Of a stretch of 64,000 nucleotides of DNA, positions 1 through 11,624 are shown piece by piece. A program made the translations under genes and the position numbers. Numbering within the stretch: position 1 is the stretch's first letter; each line of letters begins with the position of its first letter. Under the pieces are notes generated by a model. The model ran no database searches. It saw nothing but the letters and a program-made list of their open reading frames with translations, and was not told the DNA's origin. Source of the DNA: Harmothoe impar (lineage: Eukaryota; Annelida; Polychaeta; Phyllodocida; Polynoidae); assembly GCA_947462335.1 (NCBI GenBank), contig OX381705.1:35673570-35737569 (forward strand). Direction: 5' to 3'.

Positions 1-1468
1 TTTATCCACCAGTGTTATGGCAAGTGGGTGCCCTGCCTATTTGATAGATATATAAATGTATATCTGTGTGTGTGTGAATAATTAAATAAATAGAGGTGAG
101 GAGGTATTCTTTTTGAGATCTTTATTCAGTAGTAAAATCTGAATAACTGATAGGAATTGCTACTTATAAGGGGTTCATGACTGAGGATGGTAGGGTGATG
201 TATCCAGCTCCATATACACGTGGGGAGCTCCTAAATATAACTCTAACTAACATATAATGTGATTCTGACTAACTGATCAAATGACCTAACATAATCTAAA
301 AAACCTAAACAAAGTCTACGGTATAAATGGAGGTACAGCAACTTGTCAGCCCAACATAACCTCAAGACAACTGACCTGTGATCCATGGGCAAGAGTGAGC
401 TTCTAGTCCTCCTCCTGCAGGCTCAGTGACTGGGTGCACCCCTAGTCACCAGCAAGCTGACCAGCCCTTCTACCATCTCTGCCTGTCATGCTGCCTCTCC
501 TGGTAGTGTGTCTCATGATGGTCACCTGGGGAGTGGCTTACCAAACTGCATGGTGCCCCAACAGACTCTCCCCAGTGGACTCGTCCTCAGAGGACTTGTC
601 CTCAGCGGACTTCCCACCGATTCTCCTTGAGCTCTCAGCTACCCCTCTCTATATACCAGCAGGTCAGCCACCCTGGGAGTTACAAAACAGCCACAGCTTG
701 TGCTCTCAAAGGATGTGCTCTCAAAGGGGTCTATTCACCCCCTTCGATTTTTGACATGGGGTTACAGCCAGGATCCATCTCACAATGGGTCCCAACGCAC
801 GTAGCGCTCACGTGAGGGGTGTTTGTGCGTCACAGAACCCCATGTGCATCACAGAGCCCTTTCAGTACCAGCCAGACTGCATTGTCCACTCTCCAGCCCA
901 GTATCACAGGTCCTATTGATCTACTTTCTGAGAATTATCATTCAACAATCACAAAACCCTCACCCTGACATATGTGTACATAGATTATTAATGTTCTCAA
1001 TTTAATATGTATTCTGAGCTACTGTATACCATTACCATAGTTCTATATATAATTCCATAGTTTACACATGCTTACACATATTTTAACATTTGGTGTACCC
1101 ATGCCCTTACACTATGAGGTTGTTACTGCAGATAACGTTTTCACATCAACCCATATCTGCATCAACTACCTTTAACTGCATCAATTTCACTCTTCACCAG
1201 AGTCATCCTTCCACATGTGCCCTACCCTGCCCTTCTGACCTACCATTGGTGTACAGGTGTACCTTGGTCACCATATATATATATATATATATGTATGATA
1301 TCTGATCTGACCGGATAACAATAATATATTATCAAGCGGCGGAAAATGCTGGTTCGCTATTCTCATACTAAGGGGCGCCAAAGCTGGCCCCACTCCCTTC
1401 CGCCCAGCTCTCGGTCAGTTTGCGGTAGCCGGTCGGTGGAAACGGTCAATTTTTTCTTTTTGTACTAA
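1..1468. other. No recognisable gene; upstream flank of a retroelement
   Basis: I see no supported gene. A short (AT)n tract lies at about 1273-1292. An 88-codon open frame at 488-754 begins with a hydrophobic, signal-peptide-like stretch, but it has no recognisable domain and no splice context. The part from about 1310 to 1468 is more GC-rich and probably belongs to the 5' end of the gag-bearing element that follows. Confidence 0.5.
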
Positions 1469-2622
1469 GTGTCAGTCAATCCATTCACAATGCCGAAATT
1501 TGACGGATGTAAGGAAGAGTATGACGGACGCAGAGCGGATTATCCATATTGCAAAGACGATTGTGAGTACAAAGAGCAAAAGGAGAGGAGGAAAAGTGAC
1601 CGTGAGGAGCATGAGAAGGAGAAGGAGAAGGAGACTCCGCCGGCGGCTACAGAAGGGGCTACAGGTGGGGCTAAACCTAAGTGCACTACCAAGACTGATC
1701 TGGATCAATCCTTACATGAACTGGAGGACTTATCCGGGGTCCTGGAGGAATTTAACAGACTTTCTCTTGATTTGAATGCAAGGATGGCAAAGATGGAGGG
1801 CATGATGGCCCAGATGATGGCCCGCTTGCCAGAGAAACAAGATGGCACCCAGCCCCAACCACACCGGCGGACCTTCAACTTCAGGTCCCCGCTACCTGGG
1901 CCCCAGCCGGAGGTGCCTCCAGTCAGGGTCCTGGACCCTGATGATGCCGGGGAGGATGGCATGTGATGGACGGTGCGGAGATTGAGGCGGGCATCAACAA
2001 TCTGGGTGGAAGGCCCATCCAGAATCTGAGTAAGTTCGATCTGTGCAGATTTCTCCCGGCTGCTGAAAGGAGGCATCCACTTCAGGTGGATAATCCGTAG
2101 AAGCTGATCTATTTGTTGACTAGATTGATGGAGGACTTATCCAGTAGGGGGTTCAACATCACCGGCTTACTTCAGCATATTTCATATATTTCATGGAAGG
2201 CATCTACGGGGATATATGCTACGGAGGCCCTGGTAGAGTATGACTACGAAATGAGGGACAGGGCTCGTGAATTTGGGTGCAAAGCCTTTGTGGGGGGTGA
2301 CACTCATTTGTCCAACATGTACCTGGGTACCAGTGGTACGAAGGCCCACAGGTACCAGTCAAGCAAAGGTCCTAGTTCTCGTGGAGGAAGAAGTCAGGGA
2401 TACAACCAGGGGGCCGGATCAGGGAGACGTCAACCCCTGACAGGTTGGAGAAGGATTGCTTCTGAGAGGGGTATATGCTTTGACCATGCCCAGGGACACC
2501 GATGTGATGGTTGTAGGTATAAGCATAGCTGCACTTGTGGCTCCAGTGACCATGGTATGCTGAATTGCCCCAATTATCGTCGGAGCGGTGACAGAAATGG
2601 AGATCAGGGAGGCTCAGCGTGA
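1469..2622 (+). pseudogene. DIRS/Ngaro-like gag remnant (two overlapping frames, one stop)
   Basis: The first frame (1469-1966) encodes about 165 residues: a Lys/Glu-rich charged segment, a short helical region rich in Met and Leu, then a Pro-rich tail. It ends in TGATG, where TGA closes it and the overlapping ATG at 1966 opens a second frame running to 2622. That second frame has an in-frame TAG at 2098-2100. Its C-terminus is Arg/Gly/Ser-rich and ends in a Cys/His cluster (CFDHAQGHRCDGCRYKHSC, then CGSSDHGMLNC), resembling the zinc-binding tails of Gag proteins in tyrosine-recombinase retroelements. The family assignment is inference from composition, position and the zinc-finger-like tail. 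With the TAG and the frame change it is probably non-functional, although the TGATG overlap could be an original stop/restart arrangement. Confidence 0.5.
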
Positions 2623-2667
2623 CTTCCTGAGCCGAACAAAGACTTGAGCCGGATTACAAACTGTTAG

Positions 2668-3438
2668 CTGAATCCATCTACGTGTGTTGTTGACGGGATT
2701 ACCCCCTGTTTACGTGATAATTGCTTGTTTTCCGCATCTTTTGATACGTGTACAAACTTTGTTGTTGATAATGATGGGGGCCGCCATGTTTTCCAGGGTT
2801 GGCAGCGCGATTCAAAATCCTGTGTACTTAGCGTGGAAAAATGTGACGAAAATGTAAAAAATTCTGCGACAGATCTGTATGACAGCGGTTGTGAGGAAAA
2901 TAGTGTCGCCAATAATCCTGGCGACATTATTTGTCAGGGTATATTCAATTGTGAGGTTTCTGGCGAAAATTGTACGGGAAAAGGTGAATCGTCGGGAATC
3001 GTGCCGAGCCGGGTTGACGAGCCGCGCGATTCAAATTTGGGTGTACTTGGTCGTGATAATTCTGACGAAAATGTGGAAGTTTATCCAGGGGCTTTGTACA
3101 ATGGTTGGTGTGAGGAGAATATTGTCGCCAATGATCCTGGAGACAATATTTCTCAGGAAGAGTTGGCGAACATGGGTTCTGACGTAAATTGGGCGACAAA
3201 ATGTAACAAATTGGGAGTCACGCCGATTCGTCTTCGAGAAATCCAAAATGGCGGCGCCCGGGTTGAAATCGCATGCGTTCACGATTCTTTGTGGGAAACT
3301 TTACCGGATTATGTGAGTATTTCTTCCAATTTCACTGTTTTGAACAGCTGTGTTGATAAATACAAGTGTACTCGTCCTGTGGCCGCAGTAGAAGTGGTAC
3401 CGGGGGGTTTGGATGCCCGTCTGGCAGTCATGTGTTGA
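2668..3438 (+). CDS. Hypothetical retroelement open frame, tandem copy 1
   Basis: The frame is open from just after a stop at 2665-2667 to the TGA at 3436-3438, about 256 codons, with no ATG near its beginning. It is acidic and Cys-rich, with an internal duplication: CEENSVANNPGD and CEENIVANDPGD lie about 230 bp apart. I recognise no domain. Its position right after a gag-like region suggests a spacer or N-terminal part of a retroelement polyprotein. Three nearly identical copies inherit the frame passively, so its openness is not independent evidence that it is translated. Confidence 0.3.
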   Translation: MNPSTCVVDGITPCLRDNCLFSASFDTCTNFVVDNDGGRHVFQGWQRDSKSCVLSVEKCDENVKNSATDLYDSGCEENSVANNPGDIICQGIFNCEVSGENCTGKGESSGIVPSRVDEPRDSNLGVLGRDNSDENVEVYPGALYNGWCEENIVANDPGDNISQEELANMGSDVNWATKCNKLGVTPIRLREIQNGGARVEIACVHDSLWETLPDYVSISSNFTVLNSCVDKYKCTRPVAAVEVVPGGLDARLAVMC

Positions 3439-3788
3439 TGGTACTTGTCACTACAAATGTAATTTTATCTGGGTTCTATGGGATACAACTACACACCTTC
3501 AATAGTGAAGATGACGTTGATGTCAGGCAAGATGCACTGAACGAAGGCGTCTGGGACTGCAATGCTAGAATAATTATTCATTATCTAAATGTGGACAGAG
3601 GTATGCCCAATATAAGAATTGACAGTCTGATTCACAAAAATCTAACGAAGAACAAGAAGAAACAGCGCTCTCATGCATATGACAGAACCACAGATGGATG
3701 TCATCCCAATTCAGAGCTGAACAAAGCGGTTGCCAAATACATGGGACACCTGTTTGGTACTCTACAAGCTGAATTTCTACTTCAATAG
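3430..3788 (+). pseudogene. C-terminal fragment of an SGNH-hydrolase-like domain, copy 1
   Basis: The frame overlaps the end of the preceding one and encodes about 120 residues. It ends with DGCHPNSELNKA, which looks like block V (Asp-x-x-His) of SGNH/GDSL hydrolases, preceded by ARIIIHYLNVDRG. SGNH-like domains are known as accessory domains in several retroelements, including Ngaro-type ones. No nucleophile-serine block is visible upstream, so this is at most a truncated domain. The call is inferred from motif resemblance. Confidence 0.4.
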
Positions 3789-4128
3789 TTCATGGCCTAC
3801 AGTATGAGAAAGCCCCCTCCCCCCGTGTTATATGGATACTCCATGAGAACCATTTTGACACTGAGGATAAAGTAAAAAGAACCACTCTATTTTTCTTTTT
3901 TGTGCAAGGGATACTCTATGAGAACCCTAGGGGATACTCCATGAGAACACAAAAAAATATATCTATTTCTATCAATGAAGAGACACAAAGTATTCTGAAA
4001 CATCACACAACTTAATTCTTAGCATTATGAGTAAGCTATATAACTTACCTTTAGGTATTAATATGTTATGACATAAATACAGCCCTTATTAAGGAATGTC
4101 AATGCACTGACTAAAAAGAAACTGTTAG

Positions 4129-4899
4129 CTGAATCCATCTACGTGTGTTGTTGACGGGATTACCCCCTGTTTACGTGATAATTGCTTGTTTTCCGCATCT
4201 TTTGATACGTGTACAAACTTTGTTGTTGATAATGATGGGGGCCGCCATGTTTTCCAGGGTTGGCAGCGCGATTCAAAATCCTGTGTACTTAGCGTGGAAA
4301 AATGTGACGAAAATGTAAAAAATTCTGCGACAGATCTGTATGACAGCGGTTGTGAGGAAAATAGTGTCGCCAATAATCCTGGCGACATTATTTGTCAGGG
4401 TATATTCAATTGTGAGGTTTCTGGCGAAAATTGTACGGGAAAAGGTGAATCGTCGGGAATCGTGCCGAGCCGGGTTGACGAGCCGCGCGATTCAAATTTG
4501 GGTGTACTTGGTCGTGATAATTCTGACGAAAATGTGGAAGTTTATCCAGGGGCTTTGTACAATGGTTGGTGTGAGGAGAATATTGTCGCCAATGATCCTG
4601 GAGACAATATTTCTCAGGAAGAGTTGGCGAACATGGGTTCTGACGTAAATTGGGCGACAAAATGTAACAAATTGGGAGTCACGCCGATTCGTCTTCGAGA
4701 AATCCAAAATGGCGGCGCCCGGGTTGAAATCGCATGCGTTCACGATTCTTTGTGGGAAACTTTACCGGATTATGTGAGTATTTCTTCCAATTTCACTGTT
4801 TTGAACAGCTGTGTTGATAAATACAAGTGTACTCGTCCTGTGGCCGCAGTAGAAGTGGTACCGGGGGGTTTGGATGCCCGTCTGGCAGTCATGTGTTGA
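4129..4899 (+). CDS. Hypothetical retroelement open frame, tandem copy 2
   Basis: This is the same frame as the one at 2668-3438, carried by the second 1461-bp unit. The translation shows no difference. Confidence 0.3.
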   Translation: MNPSTCVVDGITPCLRDNCLFSASFDTCTNFVVDNDGGRHVFQGWQRDSKSCVLSVEKCDENVKNSATDLYDSGCEENSVANNPGDIICQGIFNCEVSGENCTGKGESSGIVPSRVDEPRDSNLGVLGRDNSDENVEVYPGALYNGWCEENIVANDPGDNISQEELANMGSDVNWATKCNKLGVTPIRLREIQNGGARVEIACVHDSLWETLPDYVSISSNFTVLNSCVDKYKCTRPVAAVEVVPGGLDARLAVMC

Positions 4900-5249
4900 T
4901 GGTACTTGTCACTACAAATGTAATTTTATCTGGGTTCTATGGGATACAACTACACACCTTCAATAGTGAAGATGACGTTGATGTCAGGCAAGATGCACTG
5001 AACGAAGGCGTCTGGGACTGCAATGCTAGAATAATTATTCATTATCTAAATGTGGACAGAGGTATGCCCAATATAAGAATTGACAGTCTGATTCACAAAA
5101 ATCTAACGAAGAACAAGAAGAAACAGCGCTCTCATGCATATGACAGAACCACAGATGGATGTCATCCCAATTCAGAGCTGAACAAAGCGGTTGCCAAATA
5201 CATGGGACACCTGTTTGGTACTCTACAAGCTGAATTTCTACTTCAATAG
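4891..5249 (+). pseudogene. SGNH-like fragment, copy 2
   Basis: Second copy of the fragment at 3430-3788, unchanged, including the DGCH motif. Confidence 0.38.
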
Positions 5250-5589
5250 TTCATGGCCTACAGTATGAGAAAGCCCCCTCCCCCCGTGTTATATGGATAC
5301 TCCATGAGAACCATTTTGACACTGAGGATAAAGTAAAAAGAACCACTCTATTTTTCTTTTTTGTGCAAGGGATACTCTATGAGAACCCTAGGGGATACTC
5401 CATGAGAACACAAAAAAATATATCTATTTCTATCAATGAAGAGACACAAAGTATTCTGAAACATCACACAACTTAATTCTTAGCATTATGAGTAAGCTAT
5501 ATAACTTACCTTTAGGTATTAATATGTTATGACATAAATACAGCCCTTATTAAGGAATGTCAATGCACTGACTAAAAAGAAACTGTTAG

Positions 5590-6360
5590 CTGAATCCATC
5601 TACGTGTGTTGTTGACGGGATTACCCCCTGTTTACGTGATAATTGCTTGTTTTCCGCATCTTTTGATACGTGTACAAACTTTGTTGTTGATAATGATGGG
5701 GGCCGCCATGTTTTCCAGGGTTGGCAGCGCGATTCAAAATCCTGTGTACTTAGCGTGGAAAAATGTGACGAAAATGTAAAAAATTCTGCGACAGATCTGT
5801 ATGACAGCGGTTGTGAGGAAAATAGTGTCGCCAATAATCCTGGCGACATTATTTGTCAGGGTATATTCAATTGTGAGGTTTCTGGCGAAAATTGTACGGG
5901 AAAAGGTGAATCGTCGGGAATCGTGCCGAGCCGGGTTGACGAGCCGCGCGATTCAAATTTGGGTGTACTTGGTCGTGATAATTCTGACGAAAATGTGGAA
6001 GTTTATCCAGGGGCTTTGTACAATGGTTGGTGTGAGGAGAATATTGTCGCCAATGATCCTGGAGACAATATTTCTCAGGAAGAGTTGGCGAACATGGGTT
6101 CTGACGTAAATTGGGCGACAAAATGTAACAAATTGGGAGTCACGCCGATTCGTCTTCGAGAAATCCAAAATGGCGGCGCCCGGGTTGAAATCGCATGCGT
6201 TCACGATTCTTTGTGGGAAACTTTACCGGATTATGTGAGTATTTCTTCCAATTTCACTGTTTTGAACAGCTGTGTTGATAAATACAAGTGTACTCGTCCT
6301 GTGGCCGCAGTAGAAGTGGTACCGGGGGGTTTGGATGCCCGTCTGGCAGTCATGTGTTGA
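5590..6360 (+). CDS. Hypothetical retroelement open frame, tandem copy 3
   Basis: Third copy of the open frame, unchanged in translation. Its unit is cut short downstream at about 6888. Confidence 0.3.
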   Translation: MNPSTCVVDGITPCLRDNCLFSASFDTCTNFVVDNDGGRHVFQGWQRDSKSCVLSVEKCDENVKNSATDLYDSGCEENSVANNPGDIICQGIFNCEVSGENCTGKGESSGIVPSRVDEPRDSNLGVLGRDNSDENVEVYPGALYNGWCEENIVANDPGDNISQEELANMGSDVNWATKCNKLGVTPIRLREIQNGGARVEIACVHDSLWETLPDYVSISSNFTVLNSCVDKYKCTRPVAAVEVVPGGLDARLAVMC

Positions 6361-6710
6361 TGGTACTTGTCACTACAAATGTAATTTTATCTGGGTTCTA
6401 TGGGATACAACTACACACCTTCAATAGTGAAGATGACGTTGATGTCAGGCAAGATGCACTGAACGAAGGCGTCTGGGACTGCAATGCTAGAATAATTATT
6501 CATTATCTAAATGTGGACAGAGGTATGCCCAATATAAGAATTGACAGTCTGATTCACAAAAATCTAACGAAGAACAAGAAGAAACAGCGCTCTCATGCAT
6601 ATGACAGAACCACAGATGGATGTCATCCCAATTCAGAGCTGAACAAAGCGGTTGCCAAATACATGGGACACCTGTTTGGTACTCTACAAGCTGAATTTCT
6701 ACTTCAATAG
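6352..6710 (+). pseudogene. SGNH-like fragment, copy 3
   Basis: Third copy of the fragment with the DGCH motif. The noncoding tail that follows it in units 1 and 2 is absent here and appears inverted at 7084-7231. Confidence 0.38.
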
Positions 6711-6888
6711 TTCATGGCCTACAGTATGAGAAAGCCCCCTCCCCCGTGTTATATGGATACTCCATGAGAACCATTTTGACACTGAGGATAAAGTAAAAAG
6801 AACCACTCTATTTTTCTTTTTTGTGCAAGGGATACTCTATGAGAACCCTAGGGGATACTCCATGAGAACACAAAAAAATATATCTATT

Positions 6889-7231
6889 TTTTATGAAGAC
6901 GCACCCTTTACATGAGATACTCCATGAGAAATCATAGTAAATTGGGTGCAACTTCTAAGACTTGAATCAACATGCCCTGATACGGGCTGCTTTTTCACTG
7001 TCTAATATTCATCACATGTAAGTCCTTATTAATAGCTGATTAACCATCTTCTTTATAATGGATATTAAGCCCTGCAAATGAAGTTCTTTTTAGTCAGTGC
7101 ATTGACATTCCTTAATAAGGGCTGTATTTATGTCATAACATATTAATACCTAAAGGTAAGTTATATAGCTTACTCATAATGCTAAGAATTAAGTTGTGTG
7201 ATGTTTCAGAATACTTTGTGTCTCTTCATTG
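6889..7231. repeat. Inverted tail of the tandem unit
   Basis: Positions 7084-7231 are the reverse complement of 3973-4120, the last 148 bp of the tandem unit. Unit 3 breaks at about 6888 and lacks exactly this tail. Inverting 6889-7231 would place the tail back behind unit 3, so a local inversion is the simplest explanation. The 6889-7083 part also holds a further gatactccatgagaa motif. Confidence 0.85.
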
Positions 7232-7282
7232 TCTTCTGTTCTGGTACCTATTTGAGGGGGGAATACACTACAATTATACAAG

Positions 7283-7640
7283 GAGATTTGGTGGCCTAAT
7301 GAGTAAGTCTCTGGACTTGTGTGCGAGAGGTCCTGCGTATGATCCCAGAAGGAGCCGTGGCACCAAATCTTCCCAAGAGTTGTCCTGACAAGAGTGGTGT
7401 CTCTAAGTGTCAGTAGACAGACTGCAGTGAACCTTTGGTGTCCTGGTCTCCCGTGTCTTCGGCCTTGGCTTATAATATATACATATCAATGATGTTGCCT
7501 CTCGACCCCCAGGAGTATATCCAGTGCTTAATTGGCAAAAGTTCCCCAGTGGACGGTGGCCATAAGCGGCACATTGGACCCTATCCTCTTTCTCATGACA
7601 CAGCACCATTAGCAGATATGGCATAGGCCTACCACATTAA
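7283..7640 (+). mobile_element. tRNA-derived SINE
   Basis: The head looks like a tRNA gene. An A-box-like TGGCCTAATGAG lies at 7292-7303 and a B-box-like GCGTATGATCCC at 7335-7346, about 32 bp further on. The B box differs from the usual GTTCGATCCC at two positions, so this is a decayed polymerase III promoter rather than a tRNA gene. The body continues without coding potential to about 7640. The 3' boundary is not sharply visible and the family is unknown to me. Confidence 0.55.
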
Positions 7641-8527
7641 CAGCGTAATCAATAATGTATAGGCCCTACATATCTGGTCACATTTGGAACCCCAAACATT
7701 ACTGTGCAGTAAACTCATTGAAATGAGAAATCATGAAATAGAATGATGTGAAGCAGCTGAAATACATTTTACACTCAACTTCTTCCAAACCTTTGGTTCT
7801 AATACTATACAAATAATACGCTGTCCAAAATCAACTCATGGGCTAATATCAGTGTAGTATCCAATAGAAGTTGGCCCAGGTGGCGGAACCGTAGAATGCT
7901 GTCAGATTGCTTGTATGTATATACTATAATTATTTGATGTGGTAGAGCTATTTCTTTTTAAAAGTGGCTAATATCAATTGTGAGACATCTTTACAGATAT
8001 GATACATTACAAAACATCATAATTGATAAAATGGCACTAACATGTTTCAATAAGGTATGGTATTTCAAACAAATAGTACTTGCACACGTGGAAGGTTTAC
8101 AGTATAGCACGTGTTGGCCCCACTGAGAACAGAGTGAGAATTGATCAAAGCATACCTGTTCTTTTGTAATCTAAATGCCCTGTGCTGGCACATCAGTCAC
8201 CCTATTGTCCCAGGTTTGGTCCGTATGTGCCCTCTGGACCTGCTAACAGGCCTTTTAAGCTGTATCATCAGTTTTCAGGTTTTGCTGGGCAAAAGAAAAC
8301 GCACATGGATCTCAGACCAAGGGATTGTAAATTTACAGAAAGCGTAGCAAAGACAATGCGCTGAGTGGAATCTTATTATACCTTATACTGGTTGAGGAAA
8401 AAGCTGAGGATCTCTAAAAAAGATCCTAGATTCTACTGACTGTTGGGCACAATATTCCAGGGTAACCTATAATCGACCATTATCATCATCAGGAAAATAA
8501 TTTCGAGGTTGCTACTTATTAACTATA
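7641..8527. other. Intergenic, upstream of Gr-like gene 1
   Basis: AT-rich, with no supported gene and no repeat that recurs elsewhere in the window. No convincing core promoter is visible. Confidence 0.5.
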
Positions 8528-10664
8528 ATGGATGAATCAGGAGGAAGAAGGATGGGTATACCCAATAGAGAACATGACATTGTGCATATTGCAGAAATAG
8601 ATAAAACCACTGGAAGGACTAAAGGAGATGACACCTTAACCCCATTGAACTTCACAGAGACAAAAATATACCATGCTCTACAGCCATTCATCATCATCAT
8701 GACAGTTGGAGGATTATTTTTCACCAAGCCTACAACAAAAAGAAGTGCCTCCTCCTGTTCTATGTGGATATTTACAATAGTTGTCTTGGTTCAACACTGG
8801 GTCAATCTATTTCGTATATTTTCGGTTATTGAGGGAACTGAGGGCTTCAACACAAGGTTATTTATAAAGGTGATCATCATAGGTGTGCAGATCTCTGCAA
8901 CTGTGAATAGCACATGCTTCTTCATTGGTTGTTATAGAGACGACATGATCGCAAAACTATTTATAGTATGGTCTAACATGACATATCGCAAGGCAATGGA
9001 TAACCTTGATAATCTCCGAAAGAAAATTGTTATACTTTCTATTGTTGCTTCAGTGATATTTCTTTGCATATTTACCTCTTCAACATATTTCGCCACTGTC
9101 AATCCCCTTTATTACATAGACCAATACCTGCCTCTCACTCCAGATCATCCGCTTTTCCTACCATGGAAGGTTTATATTCAGATTCTAATAGCTTCTTCTC
9201 AAATGGCAATTATCTTTCCAACCCTCCTGTTCTGTATTCTCTGTTTTCTGATTTCAATGGAGTTTGCCGTTATAAATAAAACGCTGAAAGAGGCAGTCCA
9301 AGATAAATTGATATTTATTGAAAGAATCAGGGAGATCCGCCATAAGCATCAGCTGGCTTGTGAGCTAGTGGAGACAGCTGACTGTTTCTTGAGTCCTTTT
9401 ATTGGTTTCACCCTGGGTATAAATATCGCTGAATTGTGTCTCATTGTTTACACTCTAATAACTGACTGGGATGTACAACAAGAAACAATGACACTTATAG
9501 GATGTATATCCTGGATGATGTTGATCATCACTTTTCTAGCTCTGACATCCATATGTGGAGCAAACCTCAATGCTAAGGTAGGCAACAACTGCATAGTATG
9601 GCTGTTATCGATGAATTACCTCCTATTCTCCAATCTGGCCAATGTCTAGTTAATTTGAAGTGAATCATAACTGACAATGTGATAGATATGTATACATAAA
9701 CTATACGAATTGGTTTCATCTTAGGACCACACACTTTACTGAGATTTGATTGTTGATCATTTTTATTGTATTCACAGGCTCATTCTTCATACTCAACAAT
9801 TCACAGTATTCAATTTTCTAACATCACCCAAGAATCTGCAATGGAGGTAGGAGAGTCAGATTTACCTATTACAAACATGATAAATGGTCTAGGCTGGTAA
9901 CTATTCATTTAAATCTGACTATATTTATTTGCTGGCTGCCCATTTTTTATTACCGATTTAATGGCTCGAAATAGTAGGAAGTAGGAGCCCAAAACGAAAT
10001 CTGTACGATACCCCTGTCAAAATTGCCAGCCATGACGAGCGTCAAATTCCCTCTGCACAGTTCTGGTGAATTTAGGTCTTAAATGTATCCTGTAACCGAG
10101 CTTTTAGCCAGGTTGACCAACTTGTGATAATGAGGGCACTGCTTAGTATCATGGCTATTGCGACACATCCCTCGTAGATAAACATTATATATAACCCTAT
10201 TTTCCTACAACATTCTCTCTACAGGTGCAGTTACTGCTAAGCCGTTTATCTGGTTGTCCAATTGGTTTCTCAGCTTTTCAAATGTTTGTGGTTGATAAGA
10301 ATGCAATTCTGACGGTGAGAGTCATTATGCATATTACATATTGTTGATACAACAGTAAGAATGTCGAGGGCAAAATACTTTATGAACACTATTGAACAGA
10401 TCTAAGATCTTATCAGCTAACCTATCATAACCTTTGTTTATAATATTGGTCATTACCAGAACCTATGTACCAATAGTCTTAGAGATTTTAGACCACAGAT
10501 CTATAATAAATCACTGCTATTTGTTACTTCAGGTCATTGGAGCATTGGTATCTTACATTATAATCCTAATGCAATTTAACCCAAGCCCTGGGCTAGGTTC
10601 CTGTATGTCATGTCAATCAAATATGACAATGCTCTGCATCCACGGGAATAACAGTGATCTGTAA
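8528..10664 (+). CDS. Gustatory-receptor-like (7tm_7) protein, gene 1, four exons
   Basis: Exons are 8528-9577, 9778-9846, 10225-10314 and 10533-10664, all joined in phase 0 with GT-AG ends. The product is a multipass membrane protein of the Gr/insect chemoreceptor superfamily; members act as ligand-gated channels or as developmental proteins. There are seven to eight hydrophobic segments, with the long first exon holding all but the last. Exon 3 encodes the segment before the pore helix (LLLSRLSGCPIGFSAFQMF). Exon 4 encodes VSYIIILMQF, which fits the family signature TYhhhhhQF with Ser for Thr. Two in-frame ATGs exist. The second (8552, MGIPNR) aligns with the start of gene 2 (MGTPNR) and gives 438 aa against 436 there, so it is the likelier start; 8528 gives 446 aa. 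Three phase-0 introns near the C-terminus are a recognised ancestral feature of this superfamily. Ligand unknown. Confidence 0.88.
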
Positions 10665-10914
10665 CCTCTGCCACCACCAGTGACAACCTGTCAAATACTG
10701 GGTTACCGGACAAAACAAGATAATACAGGACAACAAAGTGTGTACATAGAGCTAATTGGTATATCATACTAATGGCATAGTACTCTAGTATAAAGAGTTC
10801 ATACAAACAATCCATGCTAAATCAATTATAAGTCTACAATGTATAATGTGTAGAGGTTTACTATTACAGGACACCATAATACATAACTATCCTGCACTAT
10901 ACACTCATACTTCG

Positions 10915-11392
10915 GGTCCAGTTCGGATCACCTGAGTGACTAAAGTCACCTGTTCCTAACCTGTCCCACATGGTTAGATGTTATGTAAGCTGGCACTGGG
11001 GATCCTGTTCCTTTACCACGTGGTGATTTGGGTGTTACCTAGATACCCTCCATTCTGTATGGGGCATTAGCTAACCTTTTCCCATTTACCCGTGGGACTG
11101 GATCTCGTTCCCAGGTGTCAGCACTGGTCGCCTACCCCACTATATAAGGCGGCCCGTGACACCTAATTGTGGCCCAGTCTTGGACCAAGCTGGGCTTGGA
11201 CACAGGCGCCTCACGTTCCCCTCCCGTCACTCGTCCCTACCTGGGCTATGCCTGACCACTGCCTTACATGGAGGCCCAGAGTAGTTTACACCTCTGAAAG
11301 CAGTTCAGATCCCCCTATAAACGTGCGTTGGGTCTGGTTCAGTTCACATAAGTGACTGAAGTCACCTGTCCCAAACCTCTCCCAGACTACTC
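10915..11392. repeat. GC-richer repeat block with two diverged ~60-bp direct repeats
   Basis: The segments at about 10915-10975 and 11327-11390 are related: both contain gtgact(a/g)aagtcacctgt followed by aacct(g/c)tccca. Between them is a GC-richer stretch with a TATA-like ctatataagg near 11141. The composition recalls an LTR or another retroelement promoter region, but no paired LTR or primer-binding site is visible, so the type remains open. Confidence 0.4.
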
Positions 11393-11624
11393 AACTTATT
11401 GTGATAATATCGTCTCGAAGCACACGGCGGCTGTTGTAAACAGGATTCCTGAGATAAACTAAAACTAAATAATAAAATTGATGTCATCAGCTTTCCAGTG
11501 ATACCTTTTATGAGCAGGTACCACTTCTAGTTTTTGAGTACTGGCTCTCTGAATATGTGTAGTGACGGTCCAATCTTAAATGCCAATAAGCTCTATCTTC
11601 CTTTGTTTTAGAGATATTTCTATC

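Larger units (their letters stand above)
2658..6888. repeat. 1461-bp tandem unit, 2.9 copies, nearly identical
   Basis: Units begin at 2658, 4119 and 5580, each at the sequence aaactgttagctg. Units 1 and 2 look identical throughout. Unit 3 lacks one C in a C-run near 6740 and stops matching at about 6888, before its last ~150 bp. Each unit carries the same long open frame, an SGNH-like fragment, and a 3' part with repeated ggatactccatgagaac motifs. The near-perfect identity means a very recent duplication, gene conversion or an assembly duplication. Confidence 0.93.

Noticed and set aside
488..754. 88-codon frame with a hydrophobic beginning
   Set aside because: No domain, no splice sites, no paralogue in the window; probably chance within a repeat.
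7283..7355. Possible functional tRNA gene
   Set aside because: A and B boxes are recognisable but the B box is mutated and a cloverleaf does not close; a tRNA-derived SINE fits better.
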